DNA of 64,000 nucleotides from Gluconobacter albidus (lineage in GTDB: Bacteria; Pseudomonadota; Alphaproteobacteria; Acetobacterales; Acetobacteraceae): assembly GCF_002723915.1 (NCBI RefSeq), contig NZ_BEWL01000005.1, positions 1 through 64,000 on the forward strand. The letters are read 5' to 3'. A program made the translations under genes and the position numbers. Below, one piece after another: positions 32,091 through 41,100 of the stretch. The notes beneath the pieces were generated by a model. That model saw only the letters and a program-made list of their open reading frames with translations. It made no database searches and was not told where the DNA came from. Positions within the stretch are counted from its first letter, which is position 1, and each line of letters starts with the position of its first letter.

Positions 32091-34774
32091 ACCCTTCGGC
32101 CCGAGGCCTGTTTCAGAAAGCCATAAAGCTCATCTGCCTGTATGTCATAGGTCGCAAGCCGATCTCGAAAGGGGTTGGCGTAAGCCTCAAAACGCTCGGG
32201 TGCATCCAACAATGACGAGACAGCCTCGGCCAACGTCCTGGCTTTGCCGTCCAGCGGCAGGCAGGTTCCGTTCAGCCCGTCTACTACGTCCTCAGACTGC
32301 CCCCCCGGAGATGTCGTCACAACCCAGACATCCCGTGCCAGCGCCTCACGCACCGTCAGGCCATAGCTTTCCTTCCATTGCGACGGAAACAGCAGCACGT
32401 CGACCTGATCGTAAAAATCGTCCAGCCCTGACTGCGTATAGGCAGGAACAACACGAAGCTGCCCCCGCACCGACCAGTCTTCAGGAAAAATCGACTGGAA
32501 GCCCAGATTGAGCTTGTTATCAACCAGCACAAGCTCCCAGTCACTCCGGGACAGAGACTGCATCGCTTCTTTCAGCAGACCATAGCCCTTGACGGCCTCC
32601 GTCCCCCCGACAAACCCGAACCGTAGCGGTGTACCGGCAGTTCGCTTCCTGCGCGGACGCTCAGGCCAGCGAAACCCGTTCCGGTTGACCACGATCCGCT
32701 CGGGCGCAATCCCGTTCGCCAGATACAGCTCACGATGCGCCTGTGACGGGCTGATCAGCAGAGCCGCCCCATTCAGCGCCTGTCGCATCACCACAGCCCG
32801 ATCCGCGAGATGCCGTGCCCCTGGCACACAGGCCTGACAGACAGCCGGATCAATGGTCGTCTGGAAGCAGTAACGCCCCTCAGCCCGAACCATGAACTGA
32901 CGCTCACACAACCACCAGGCATCATGCAGCGTCAGAACATAGGGAACCCCCTTCTCCTGACAGACCTGCAAAAGCCCGGCTCCAAGACCCTGCGCGGCAT
33001 GAACATGAACGACATCCGGCTGACAGGCCTCCAGAATTTCCGCGAACCTTGCAGCCATGGCCGGATTGTCCAGTTGCCCCAGCCCCCCCTGATCATCAGG
33101 CAGAACCGAGGCAAAAACCGTCATGCCATCCACATCGTAGCGAATATCGCCATCAGGAAGATCCATAACGCTCGGTCGGGACGTCAGAACACTGACTTTC
33201 ACCCCTTTGCGCACCAGCCGGCCCCCCATCTCCTCAGCCACGATCGTGGCCCCCCCAAAAGAGCGGGGAGCGAAATAGACATTCGCCATAAGAACCCTGA
33301 GGTCCTGCGCTTCCCGAATGACCGGAACACCGAACAGAAGCCGGGCCTGTGTCTGCACCATCGCCTCGGGCGCATAACGGGCCATCACGTCTTCATACGC
33401 CGCCTCTGCCAGACGCCTGCGGTAACCGTCGTCCCGCGCCAGCCTGAGAAAGGCGTCCCGCCATCCCTCGGCATCCGCCGCCAGACACCCATTTTTGCCA
33501 TCCCGCATCACACTCAGAAAAGCCGCGCGGGGCGAACAGATCGCAGCTACCTGAACAATGGCCGCTTCAAGAAACTTGATATTGCTCTTGCAATCGTTGA
33601 ACAGCGTCGGTTCCAGCGGTGCAATTGCAATATCCGTCTGCGACAGAGCTTGGAGATATTCAGCATAGGACAGTTCGGTCAGACGTTCGACCCGCTCTCC
33701 AAACCGCTCAAATACGGGGGAAAGCTGCAACTGCCCGATCACCCTCAGGCAAAGCCGGGGCTCCTCAGCCATCGCAGCCAACAAGCCTGCCTCCGCCTGC
33801 CTGAAATCCGCATCATGGGTATTGGTGCCTGATCCGTAAGACACCCACACACGCCCGGACCCTGAATGCACAGGCAGGGACGCTGCAATTTTCAGCGTCT
33901 CCACATCCAGAGCATTCTCCAGAACCATCACATCCGACAGACCCGTCCTGCGCATGGCACCTGCAAGCGCCTCGGTAGAAGCAATGCCCCGACCACAGGC
34001 CAGCATACACCGGCGAAACAGCACTACCCCCGACAGCAGAAGATCGCGCTCCTCCGCAGGAAGAGCTTCGATATTTCCGTTCTGACGATATTCCTCTTCA
34101 TCAAAAATCAGATCATCGACCTCCCAGCGAGGAGCAAGCTCCAGCCGATGAGCCTCCTGAACCAGCTTCAGAACATCCTCAAACCCGGGGACCCGATAAA
34201 AAATGACCTGTGTACAAAGCTGCAACGCCGACATGGCATCAGCAATATCGCGCCAGTCAACAACCTGAACCGACCAGCCCAGCGCCGTCAGAAAATCCCG
34301 CTTCTGCCAGACACGATACTTGGCACACTGTCGCAGACTGAGTTCCGCGATGATCAGAACCTTCGGTCGCAACCCCTCTGCCTGATGTCCGCAAGCGGCT
34401 TTGTAAGGATGGGGCTGCCCCGTTTCGCTACCGGCTTCAGGAAGACCATCCCGCACTTTCGCGCCAACCCGTTGCAGACGACGCAGGCGATGGACGACAG
34501 TCTTCTGAATCCCAGCCAACCCGTCCCGCCCCCACAGACGCAGAAACCGTCCCGGAACCTCCCGCACAGGTATGCCGGACAGCAGTTTACCCAACATCAA
34601 TGCACGAATAGCGCGCAGAGGAAGCGTCACACGCCAGGACAGGGAGGTCTGAATCAAAGAAAGCTGCCGAAGAAGAAGCTGATTTTCCTTTTGCAGCTGC
34701 TCGGCCCTCAATCCATTCAGCCGGGCCGCACTTCGATAGCTTTCAGTCAGTGTATCACGCGCGTCATCGCGCAT
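32087..34774 (-). CDS. Large two-domain glycosyltransferase (GT4-type C-terminus)
   Basis: 895 residues. A short N-terminal coiled coil (LRAEQLQKENQLLLRQLSLI) leads a first GT-B-like module at about residues 130-480 (KVLIIAELSLRQCAKYRVWQKR, WEVDDLIFDEEEY, the latter shared with the giant GT at 36567). A second, canonical GT4 module at about 490-880 follows (RVLMANVYFAPRSFGGA, PDVVHVHAAQGLGAGLL, FGFVGGTEAVKGYGLL, LLFPSQWKESYGLTVREALA). In the GT4 module the usual E-x7-E nucleotide-sugar region reads ESYGLTVREALA. It probably builds a surface polysaccharide or glycosylates a protein. It lies downstream of the RTX repeat gene on the same strand, with a terminator between. Confidence 0.85.
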   Translation of the reverse strand: MRDDARDTLTESYRSAARLNGLRAEQLQKENQLLLRQLSLIQTSLSWRVTLPLRAIRALMLGKLLSGIPVREVPGRFLRLWGRDGLAGIQKTVVHRLRRLQRVGAKVRDGLPEAGSETGQPHPYKAACGHQAEGLRPKVLIIAELSLRQCAKYRVWQKRDFLTALGWSVQVVDWRDIADAMSALQLCTQVIFYRVPGFEDVLKLVQEAHRLELAPRWEVDDLIFDEEEYRQNGNIEALPAEERDLLLSGVVLFRRCMLACGRGIASTEALAGAMRRTGLSDVMVLENALDVETLKIAASLPVHSGSGRVWVSYGSGTNTHDADFRQAEAGLLAAMAEEPRLCLRVIGQLQLSPVFERFGERVERLTELSYAEYLQALSQTDIAIAPLEPTLFNDCKSNIKFLEAAIVQVAAICSPRAAFLSVMRDGKNGCLAADAEGWRDAFLRLARDDGYRRRLAEAAYEDVMARYAPEAMVQTQARLLFGVPVIREAQDLRVLMANVYFAPRSFGGATIVAEEMGGRLVRKGVKVSVLTSRPSVMDLPDGDIRYDVDGMTVFASVLPDDQGGLGQLDNPAMAARFAEILEACQPDVVHVHAAQGLGAGLLQVCQEKGVPYVLTLHDAWWLCERQFMVRAEGRYCFQTTIDPAVCQACVPGARHLADRAVVMRQALNGAALLISPSQAHRELYLANGIAPERIVVNRNGFRWPERPRRKRTAGTPLRFGFVGGTEAVKGYGLLKEAMQSLSRSDWELVLVDNKLNLGFQSIFPEDWSVRGQLRVVPAYTQSGLDDFYDQVDVLLFPSQWKESYGLTVREALARDVWVVTTSPGGQSEDVVDGLNGTCLPLDGKARTLAEAVSSLLDAPERFEAYANPFRDRLATYDIQADELYGFLKQASGRRV

Positions 34775-34792
34775 TCCGTCAGGCTTTCAAAA

Positions 34793-34836
34793 AGGTCAAA
34801 AACACGAAAGGCCGAACCCTTGCGGATCCGGCCTTC
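34793..34836 (-). terminator. Intrinsic terminator after the RTX-like gene
   Basis: On the minus strand AAGGCCG (from 34835) pairs with CGGCCTTT (to about 34808) around a 14-nt loop, followed by TCGTGTTTTTG. The stem-loop plus U-rich tail lies about 40 bp past the RTX-like gene stop and before the glycosyltransferase start at 34774. Confidence 0.6.
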
Positions 34837-34874
34837 CTGAACACCACAGATCTGTCAGATGACAGAGCCCATGA

Positions 34875-36254
34875 TCAGCTCAGGGTGAAGTTCGAAGCGT
34901 TCAGATCGCTGACGCCAACGAACGTGATCTTGGAGCTGTCGGACAGTGCGATCGTGGTGTTACCACCAGCAACCGTAGCGCTCGACAGGACATTCGCCAG
35001 ACCGTTGTTGTTCTGAAGGCCATACTGATACAGAGCCATCAGGTTGCCGGCAGCGCTGCCGAAGTCGGTGATAGTATAATCGCCACCAGCAGCACCCTTG
35101 GTCAGGGCGAACAGGTTTGCAGCGCCCGAACCACCCGTGAGGGTGGCAGAACCCGATCCACCAACCAGCGTATCGGCAGAAGAACCACCGATGATGGTTT
35201 CGTTGCCCTTGCCTGCGAAAGCGTGCAGCGTGCCATTGGAAGATGCAGCCGACACGGTCTCGTTGCCATCACCACCAACGAACAGGTTGGTCGAGCTTGC
35301 AGAACCGCCAACCAGCAGCAGGTCGAGGCCCGAAGCGCCGAACAGCGTGGACGTACCAGCGGAGACGGTCGTTGCACCCGTGCCGTTCAGGAACGTCAGG
35401 GAGCCCGAGGCCGTGATGGAATTGGACGTACCGCGAACCTGCCAGAGGTCGGCAGAAGCCGAAATCGTGTCATTCAGGCCGCCCGAGACGGTGCTCATGG
35501 CGCCGGTCGAGAAGTACGTGCTGGAGCTGCCGCCCGTGATGAAGCTGTTGTTGCCGCCCGAAACAGTGTTGTGCGACGTCGTGTCGTACACCGTTGCATT
35601 GGAACCCAGCGTAACCACGGAGCTGCCGCCGAGCAGCGTAACCGTATCCGTACCGGTCAGACCGTCGATGGTGTCCTGACCCTCGGAGCGAACGACGTTC
35701 GTCCCGCTGCCCAGAACGATGCTGTTGTTGCCAACACCACCGCTGATGGTGTTGTTACCGCTGGTACCCGTAATGGTGTCGTTGCCGTCACCCGTCGCAA
35801 CGGTCCAGTTGCCCGAGGAACCGGCGCCATTGAACGTATTGTTGCCAACACCACCAACGAACGTACCGTTCTGGTTGCCAGCCTTGAACGTAACACCGGC
35901 ATAATCACCGGCAAGAACGCTGATGCTGCTGGCCGTGCTGCCCGAAACGTCCAGGCTCACAGCTGAATTCAGCGTGTCCTGACCGGATTCGGAATAGCTG
36001 CCAACGGAGATGTACTGGGTGGTACCGCCAGAAACGGAATAATCACCGCCCTGACTAATCAGACCATGGCCAGGATTGGAACCCGTAGCAGAGTTGCTAC
36101 CGGCGACCAGGTCATAAGATTCGAGACCGCCACTGGTGTGGAGGGTGGAAAGAGCAGTCTGGTACTGCTGCGCCAGAAGCTGGGTCTGACCACCATTGAC
36201 CGTGACCGCAAAGGTCTGGCCGGAGGCGCCAACGACTGTAGTAATGTTAGCCAT
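34875..36254 (-). CDS. Secreted RTX-like beta-roll repeat protein
   Basis: 459 residues from the ATG at 36254, which sits 9 nt after AGGAG. Almost the whole protein is Gly/Ser/Thr/Asn-rich repeats of the hemolysin-type kind, for example GDGNDTITGTSGNNTISGG and GGSSADTLVGGSGSATLTGG. It ends FVGVSDLNASNFTLS, which fits a C-terminal type I secretion signal. There is no N-terminal signal peptide. RTX repeats bind calcium and fold outside the cell; many are adhesins or S-layer-like. Codon use is strongly biased to preferred codons, suggesting high expression. It is flanked on both sides by giant glycosyltransferases. No type I transporter is in the window. Confidence 0.82.
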   Translation of the reverse strand: MANITTVVGASGQTFAVTVNGGQTQLLAQQYQTALSTLHTSGGLESYDLVAGSNSATGSNPGHGLISQGGDYSVSGGTTQYISVGSYSESGQDTLNSAVSLDVSGSTASSISVLAGDYAGVTFKAGNQNGTFVGGVGNNTFNGAGSSGNWTVATGDGNDTITGTSGNNTISGGVGNNSIVLGSGTNVVRSEGQDTIDGLTGTDTVTLLGGSSVVTLGSNATVYDTTSHNTVSGGNNSFITGGSSSTYFSTGAMSTVSGGLNDTISASADLWQVRGTSNSITASGSLTFLNGTGATTVSAGTSTLFGASGLDLLLVGGSASSTNLFVGGDGNETVSAASSNGTLHAFAGKGNETIIGGSSADTLVGGSGSATLTGGSGAANLFALTKGAAGGDYTITDFGSAAGNLMALYQYGLQNNNGLANVLSSATVAGGNTTIALSDSSKITFVGVSDLNASNFTLS

Positions 36255-36566
36255 TACCATGCACTCCTAAAATAAGGTTGCCTCGCACCGGCGGCCCTCG
36301 GACCACCCAAATGATCGAGCGACGAGTCTTGCACATACCAGAGCCGAATTGTCAAAGGCAATCAACTTTGCGCACGATACAAGGATTCACGATCCAACAT
36401 TTACAGATTCGAAAGGCAGCGCCGACAAAGAGTTCTCCATTTTCATTATATAAAAATGGAAAAGAGCGGATCACCCAACTCTTCAATCAAATCCTTTTAT
36501 ATCGAAAAAGTTCCGTCAATGTTAATTTCGTAAGAAATAAACATTAAGACTACCGCTTCAGTCCTT
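36255..36566. promoter_or_regulatory. AT-rich divergent intergenic region, RTX gene and giant glycosyltransferase
   Basis: 312 bp with no plausible gene. It contains the AGGAG ribosome-binding site for the RTX gene and an inverted repeat CCATTTT (36437-36443) / AAAATGG (36453-36459). A minus-strand TATAAT-like box lies at 36445-36450 inside that repeat. No convincing -35 was found. Probably holds promoters for both divergent genes and an unusually long leader for the RTX transcript. Confidence 0.5.
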
Positions 36567-39503
36567 ATGGAAAACGGCATGTCCTTTTTTCAGGATATGC
36601 TGCCCTCCGCAGAAAAACCGACCCGCACAGGCCTTCTCGTGAATTTTTCCAAACCGCCTTCTCTCCCCTCTTCAGAGGCCGACCGTTTTCTGGTCCGTCT
36701 GGCGCTTCTCCTGACATCAGAAAAGACCGATGACCGTATCACTTCGAACCGACAGGATGTGGCCGATCACGTTCACTTGATCGCCTGGCTGACGATGATC
36801 CTGACCGAGGAGAAGGGCATCTCAACCGCCCGGATCGAATACTCACCGCGCCTTCCCAGCCACACCGGGCAGAATCTCCGTCAACTTCTGGACACACACC
36901 TTCCGGCCAGCGACATCCGGATCGTGCCCCACCCGCCCCGGAATAACGAAGTGTCTCCCCCCGTCCTGCTTCAGGTCATCGGAGACGCAACAGATGGATC
37001 TGCCTCATTTCCTGTTTTACAGTTCGGAGCTCATCACCCTGAAGGGTCCTTCGCTTTCGCTCCCGAAAATGTCCTGATCCATGCAGGCGATTCCCCATTT
37101 CTGGGATTTCTACTCTCCGACACGCCGGAAAGCAGACATTACCGACAGGCCATCCAGCAGCTTCTCCGCAACGACCGGAAAACGCGTCTCCTGCAGACCC
37201 GGACACAGAAGGTGCAGCAGGAATCTCTGGAAAAGACACACATTATTCAGGATCTGCGCGTTTCACTTCGCATGCTGTCCAACAGCAAGGCAGCGACTCT
37301 TGCAGACATACATCCGAATAACCCTGCAGAAAAGAACACTGCACCTTCCGTCGAAGCGGCTTCCATTCCGGTGCCTCCCCTGTGGCTCCGGGCCTGCCGC
37401 CGCCTGAAGCGCTCCCTTCGTCCCCGGCCTTCGCCCATCGACATTCCCGCTCCGAATCCCGCTACTGACGAGGACGTCACACTCTCTTCTCCAACTCCTT
37501 TTTCCGTCTCCCGCGTCCTTTTCATCGCCGGCGAACCGGGCACTCCCGGCGTTCTCTACCGGTGCGACAGGAATGCGGCCGCAGCCCGGGATGCGGGCTT
37601 CGAGGCCAGAGTCGTCCCCTGTGCCTCTGTGGGCTTCGACGATATCCGCTGGGCAGACGTCATGGTGTTCTGGCGCGTTGAATATAGCGGTCATGTCAGT
37701 ACGATTTTCGATCTCGCCAGATCCGAAAACGTCATGACCATTTTTGACGCGGACGATATTGTCTTTGTGCCGCATTACGCACGCGTCGATCTGATTGACG
37801 GTATCCGCTCGATCGGCGCCACGGAAGAACAGATCGAGCGCTGCTTCTCGGACATGCGCCGCACCTTCCTGCGCTGCGACCAAGGCTCTACCACGACGGC
37901 GGAACTGGTGTTTGCCATGCACAGCCTTCGCCCCGTCGTTCACCTGCTACCCAATGTCTACGACATGACCTCGCTAAAGCGCGCCCGGATGGCGCTGCGC
38001 ATGCGTGGAGAGCCGGGCAGCGTCAACGCCGAAGACGGACTGGTCCGCATCGGCTACGCCGCAGGCTCCCGGACACATCAGCGGGATTTCGGCCCCATCT
38101 GCACTACCATCGCGGATATCCTGCACGAACGCCCGCAGGTCCGGCTTGTCCTGTTCCGCGAACCCGACACACATCGCCCCATTCTGCTCATGGACGAATT
38201 TCCCAGCCTGATCCCTGTGCAGGACCAGATCGAATGGCGCGACATGGTGCCGCTCGCGGAGCTTCAGGACGAATTTGCCCGGTTCGACATCTCCATCGCC
38301 CCCCTGGAGACAGGAAATGTTTTCTGTGAGGCAAAGAGCGAGATCAAATTTTTCGAGGCCGCCCTGTCCGGCGTGGTGACGGTCGCCTCTCCCACAGGTC
38401 CGTTCCAGCGCGTCATCCATCACGGAGAAACCGGCCTTCTCGCCAGTAGTCCGGCCGAATGGCACGATGCTCTGATCGCTCTGATCGACAACCCCGAACG
38501 GCGCATCCGGATGGCGCGGGATGCCTATCATTCCATTCTCTGGCCCTTTGGTCCGCAGGCCCAGGCCCGGCGGATGAAACTTGCGCTGACTTCCCTGAAT
38601 GGCGACGACGCAGCGGCCCTCGCCGTGGAAACAAGCCTGGCCAGAGATCGCCTTGCACCGTCAGGCCTGCCCGTCATTCCCGCCAGCCGAACCCTTTTTC
38701 ACCATGATGCCCTGGGGGAAGCACCGGTCACGGTTGTCATCACGTCCTATAATTACGAAGCGCATCTTCTGGACGCTCTGGAATCCGTCGCCGCCCAGAC
38801 CCTGCCGGTACTGGATCTGATTGTCGTGGATGACGGATCGTCCGACGGCTCGCTTGCTTTGACGACAACATGGATGGAACGGCACCGCGAACGCTTTAAT
38901 CGCCTGATCCTGCGTCAGTCCCTCACGAATGCCGGTCTGGGTGGCGCACGCAACATCGGAATGGATGCAGCCGAAACAGTGCATGTCATGCAGCTCGATG
39001 CCGACAATATCCTGCGCCCCGAAGCCTGCGAAGTACTTCTGAATTCCATGAATGACGGCACGGCCTATGCCTATCCGCTCATCGCCTGTTTCAACGAAAA
39101 CGGCCCGGTCCTGATGGATATGACTGCTGACACCCACCACCAGCCGAGTACCCCGAAACTTCTGGGAGACCTGCCCTTCAACCCGCTCTCCCTCGTTTCC
39201 GGAAACCGTATCGACGCGATGGCCATGGTCACGAAATGGGCCTGGGCTGCCGTCGGCGGTTACTATGTTTCACGTGAAGCAATGGGCTGGGAAGATTTCG
39301 ATCTGTGGTGCTCAATGGCGGAACGCGGCCTGCCCGGCCATCATGTCCCGCAAATTCTAGCTGATTATCGCCAGCATGAAACATCCATGACGAATGCCTC
39401 GACTGAAAAAGACGCCCACAAAGCCCGCGTCGTGGCCTTCGTTCAGGACCGCCATCCGTGGATCCGCCTCAGCGCCGAACAGGCAAAACCCCGGAAAAAC
39501 TGA
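36567..39503 (+). CDS. Giant glycosyltransferase with GT-B and GT2 domains
   Basis: 978 residues; ATG at 36579 is an alternative start with a slightly better upstream purine tract. Residues about 1-300 are unassigned. About 310-660 form a GT-B-like module (RVLFIAGEPGTPGVLYRCDR, FDADDIVFVP, FDISIAPLETGNVFCEAKSEIKFFEAAL) related to the first module of the enzyme at 32087. About 715-960 form a GT2 module: VTVVITSYNYEAHLLDALESV, IVVDDGSSDGS, MQLDADN (DxD), WEDFDLWC. Such fusions make repeating surface glycans. A bidirectional terminator follows. Confidence 0.85.
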   Translation: MENGMSFFQDMLPSAEKPTRTGLLVNFSKPPSLPSSEADRFLVRLALLLTSEKTDDRITSNRQDVADHVHLIAWLTMILTEEKGISTARIEYSPRLPSHTGQNLRQLLDTHLPASDIRIVPHPPRNNEVSPPVLLQVIGDATDGSASFPVLQFGAHHPEGSFAFAPENVLIHAGDSPFLGFLLSDTPESRHYRQAIQQLLRNDRKTRLLQTRTQKVQQESLEKTHIIQDLRVSLRMLSNSKAATLADIHPNNPAEKNTAPSVEAASIPVPPLWLRACRRLKRSLRPRPSPIDIPAPNPATDEDVTLSSPTPFSVSRVLFIAGEPGTPGVLYRCDRNAAAARDAGFEARVVPCASVGFDDIRWADVMVFWRVEYSGHVSTIFDLARSENVMTIFDADDIVFVPHYARVDLIDGIRSIGATEEQIERCFSDMRRTFLRCDQGSTTTAELVFAMHSLRPVVHLLPNVYDMTSLKRARMALRMRGEPGSVNAEDGLVRIGYAAGSRTHQRDFGPICTTIADILHERPQVRLVLFREPDTHRPILLMDEFPSLIPVQDQIEWRDMVPLAELQDEFARFDISIAPLETGNVFCEAKSEIKFFEAALSGVVTVASPTGPFQRVIHHGETGLLASSPAEWHDALIALIDNPERRIRMARDAYHSILWPFGPQAQARRMKLALTSLNGDDAAALAVETSLARDRLAPSGLPVIPASRTLFHHDALGEAPVTVVITSYNYEAHLLDALESVAAQTLPVLDLIVVDDGSSDGSLALTTTWMERHRERFNRLILRQSLTNAGLGGARNIGMDAAETVHVMQLDADNILRPEACEVLLNSMNDGTAYAYPLIACFNENGPVLMDMTADTHHQPSTPKLLGDLPFNPLSLVSGNRIDAMAMVTKWAWAAVGGYYVSREAMGWEDFDLWCSMAERGLPGHHVPQILADYRQHETSMTNASTEKDAHKARVVAFVQDRHPWIRLSAEQAKPRKN

Positions 39504-39523
39504 GCCTCTTCCAGACCGGCCAC

Positions 39524-39562
39524 AAAAAACCCGCTCCCGGACAGCTCCGGAAGCGGGTTTTT
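39524..39562. terminator. Bidirectional intrinsic terminator
   Basis: AAAACCCGCT and AGCGGGTTTT form the outer stem around an inner CCGG-acagct-CCGG hairpin, flanked by A5-6 on the left and T5 on the right. It lies between the convergent giant glycosyltransferase (stop 39503) and the aldehyde dehydrogenase (stop 39616) and can serve both. Confidence 0.85.
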
Positions 39563-39615
39563 CATAACCTGAAAGATCGAACCGGGCTCCCCGAAAGAAG
39601 CCCGATACGCCCCAA

Positions 39616-41007
39616 TCAGAACGGTGCGTCGATATCCACAACGTCGATCAGCTTGTGATTGACGAATTCCTTGATGCCCAGACCGATCAGCTCGCGGCCA
39701 TAACCCGAACGGGCCACGCCACCGAACGGCAGATCAGCCTTCACCATCGTCGGATGGTTGATATAGACCATGCCCGTATAGATCTGCTCGGCAACCTTTA
39801 CGCCACGCTTGGTATCCTTCGTGAAGACCGAACCACCCAGACCGAACGGCGAGTCATTGGCAATGCGAATGGCGTCCGCATCATCCTTGGCACGATAGAG
39901 CTGTGTCACCGGACCGAAGAACTCCCAAAGACGGGCTTCATTGTTCTCGTGCAGGTTGGTCATCAGCAGCGGCTGGAAGAACGCACCCTTCTCCGGCACC
40001 GACGGGCCAATCGCCTCGACAACCGCACCATGCTTCTTGGCTTCCTCGACCTGAGCCTTCAGATCGTCCGCAGCCTTCTGCGACGACAGCGGCGCCAGCG
40101 TGGTGGACGCATCCATCGGATCGCCAGCCTTCAGCTTGAGAACTTCCACCTTGTACAGCTCAAGGAAACGATCATAAACGGCATCCGCCACGATCAGACG
40201 CTTGGCGGACACGCAGACCTGACCGGCATTCCAGTGACGGCCGAAAGCCGCCCATTTCGCGGTCTTCTCCAGATCAGCATCGTCCAGGACGACGAATGCG
40301 TCAGAACCGCCCAGCTCCATCGTGGACTTCTTCAGGGCCTGCGCTGCAATCCCGGCAACAATGGCACCTGCGCCTTCGGACCCCGTCAGAGCCACGCCAC
40401 AGACGCGCGGATCCTTAAGGATCGTCTCGGTGTGATGACGGGCGGCATACAGGTTGCGGAACCCGCCCTTCGGCAGCCCGGCTTCCTTCATCAGGTCATC
40501 GAACGCAGCCGCGCACTGCGGCACGTTGGATGCGTGTTTGAGAATGACCGTGTTACCGGCAGAGAGCTGCGGCGCAATGATGCGGGCGATCTGGTAGAAC
40601 GGGAAGTTCCACGGCTCGATCGCAAACACGATGCCCTGCGGCTGGTGGATCAGAACGGCATCGCCCGAGTTCGGGTCCGCAACCGGCAGCTTCTCGGATT
40701 TGAGAAGCTCTTCGGCATGCTTGGCATAATATTCGAAGATTTCAGCCGACAGGATCGTCTCGGCCTTGGCTTCGGCATAAATTTTGCCCATTTCCAGCGT
40801 CAGAAGACGGGAATACTTGTCGATATCACGACGAAGGATATTGGCGGCGGCGGTCATGATCTTCGCACGCTCGGCGAAAGAGGTGTGGCGCCAGCTCTTG
40901 AACGCATCATAGGCTTCGGTCAGCGCGGTCTGGACTTCCTGATCGGTGGCATCCGGGAAAGTCTTGAGCGTTTCACCGGTATAAGGGTTGATCGTAGCAT
41001 AAGCCAT
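39616..41007 (-). CDS. NAD(P)-dependent aldehyde dehydrogenase, succinate-semialdehyde type
   Basis: 463 residues, full-length ALDH. Cofactor-binding WNFPFYQIARIIAPQLSAGNTVILKHAS, the catalytic glutamate in TMELGGSDAFVVL, and the nucleophilic cysteine in NAGQVCVSAKR are all present. The C-terminal FGGVARSGYGRELIGLGIKEF is typical of the GabD/Sad branch that oxidises succinate semialdehyde, although acetic acid bacteria use such enzymes on several aldehydes. Single gene, convergent with the giant glycosyltransferase. Substrate is inferred from similarity only. Confidence 0.9.
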   Translation of the reverse strand: MAYATINPYTGETLKTFPDATDQEVQTALTEAYDAFKSWRHTSFAERAKIMTAAANILRRDIDKYSRLLTLEMGKIYAEAKAETILSAEIFEYYAKHAEELLKSEKLPVADPNSGDAVLIHQPQGIVFAIEPWNFPFYQIARIIAPQLSAGNTVILKHASNVPQCAAAFDDLMKEAGLPKGGFRNLYAARHHTETILKDPRVCGVALTGSEGAGAIVAGIAAQALKKSTMELGGSDAFVVLDDADLEKTAKWAAFGRHWNAGQVCVSAKRLIVADAVYDRFLELYKVEVLKLKAGDPMDASTTLAPLSSQKAADDLKAQVEEAKKHGAVVEAIGPSVPEKGAFFQPLLMTNLHENNEARLWEFFGPVTQLYRAKDDADAIRIANDSPFGLGGSVFTKDTKRGVKVAEQIYTGMVYINHPTMVKADLPFGGVARSGYGRELIGLGIKEFVNHKLIDVVDIDAPF

Positions 41008-41100
41008 GACGGGTCATATTCCTGTATGGTGACGTGTTTGCGACATATTGGCACGAATGCCGAAAGACAAAACCCCCTAACATTCCTCCCTCCCGAAAGT

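Noticed and set aside
35098-35966. Open frames on the plus strand opposite the RTX-like gene
   Set aside because: They are antisense readings of the repeat-encoding DNA; apparent Val/Pro repeats mirror the Gly/Ser/Thr/Asn repeats of the real gene.
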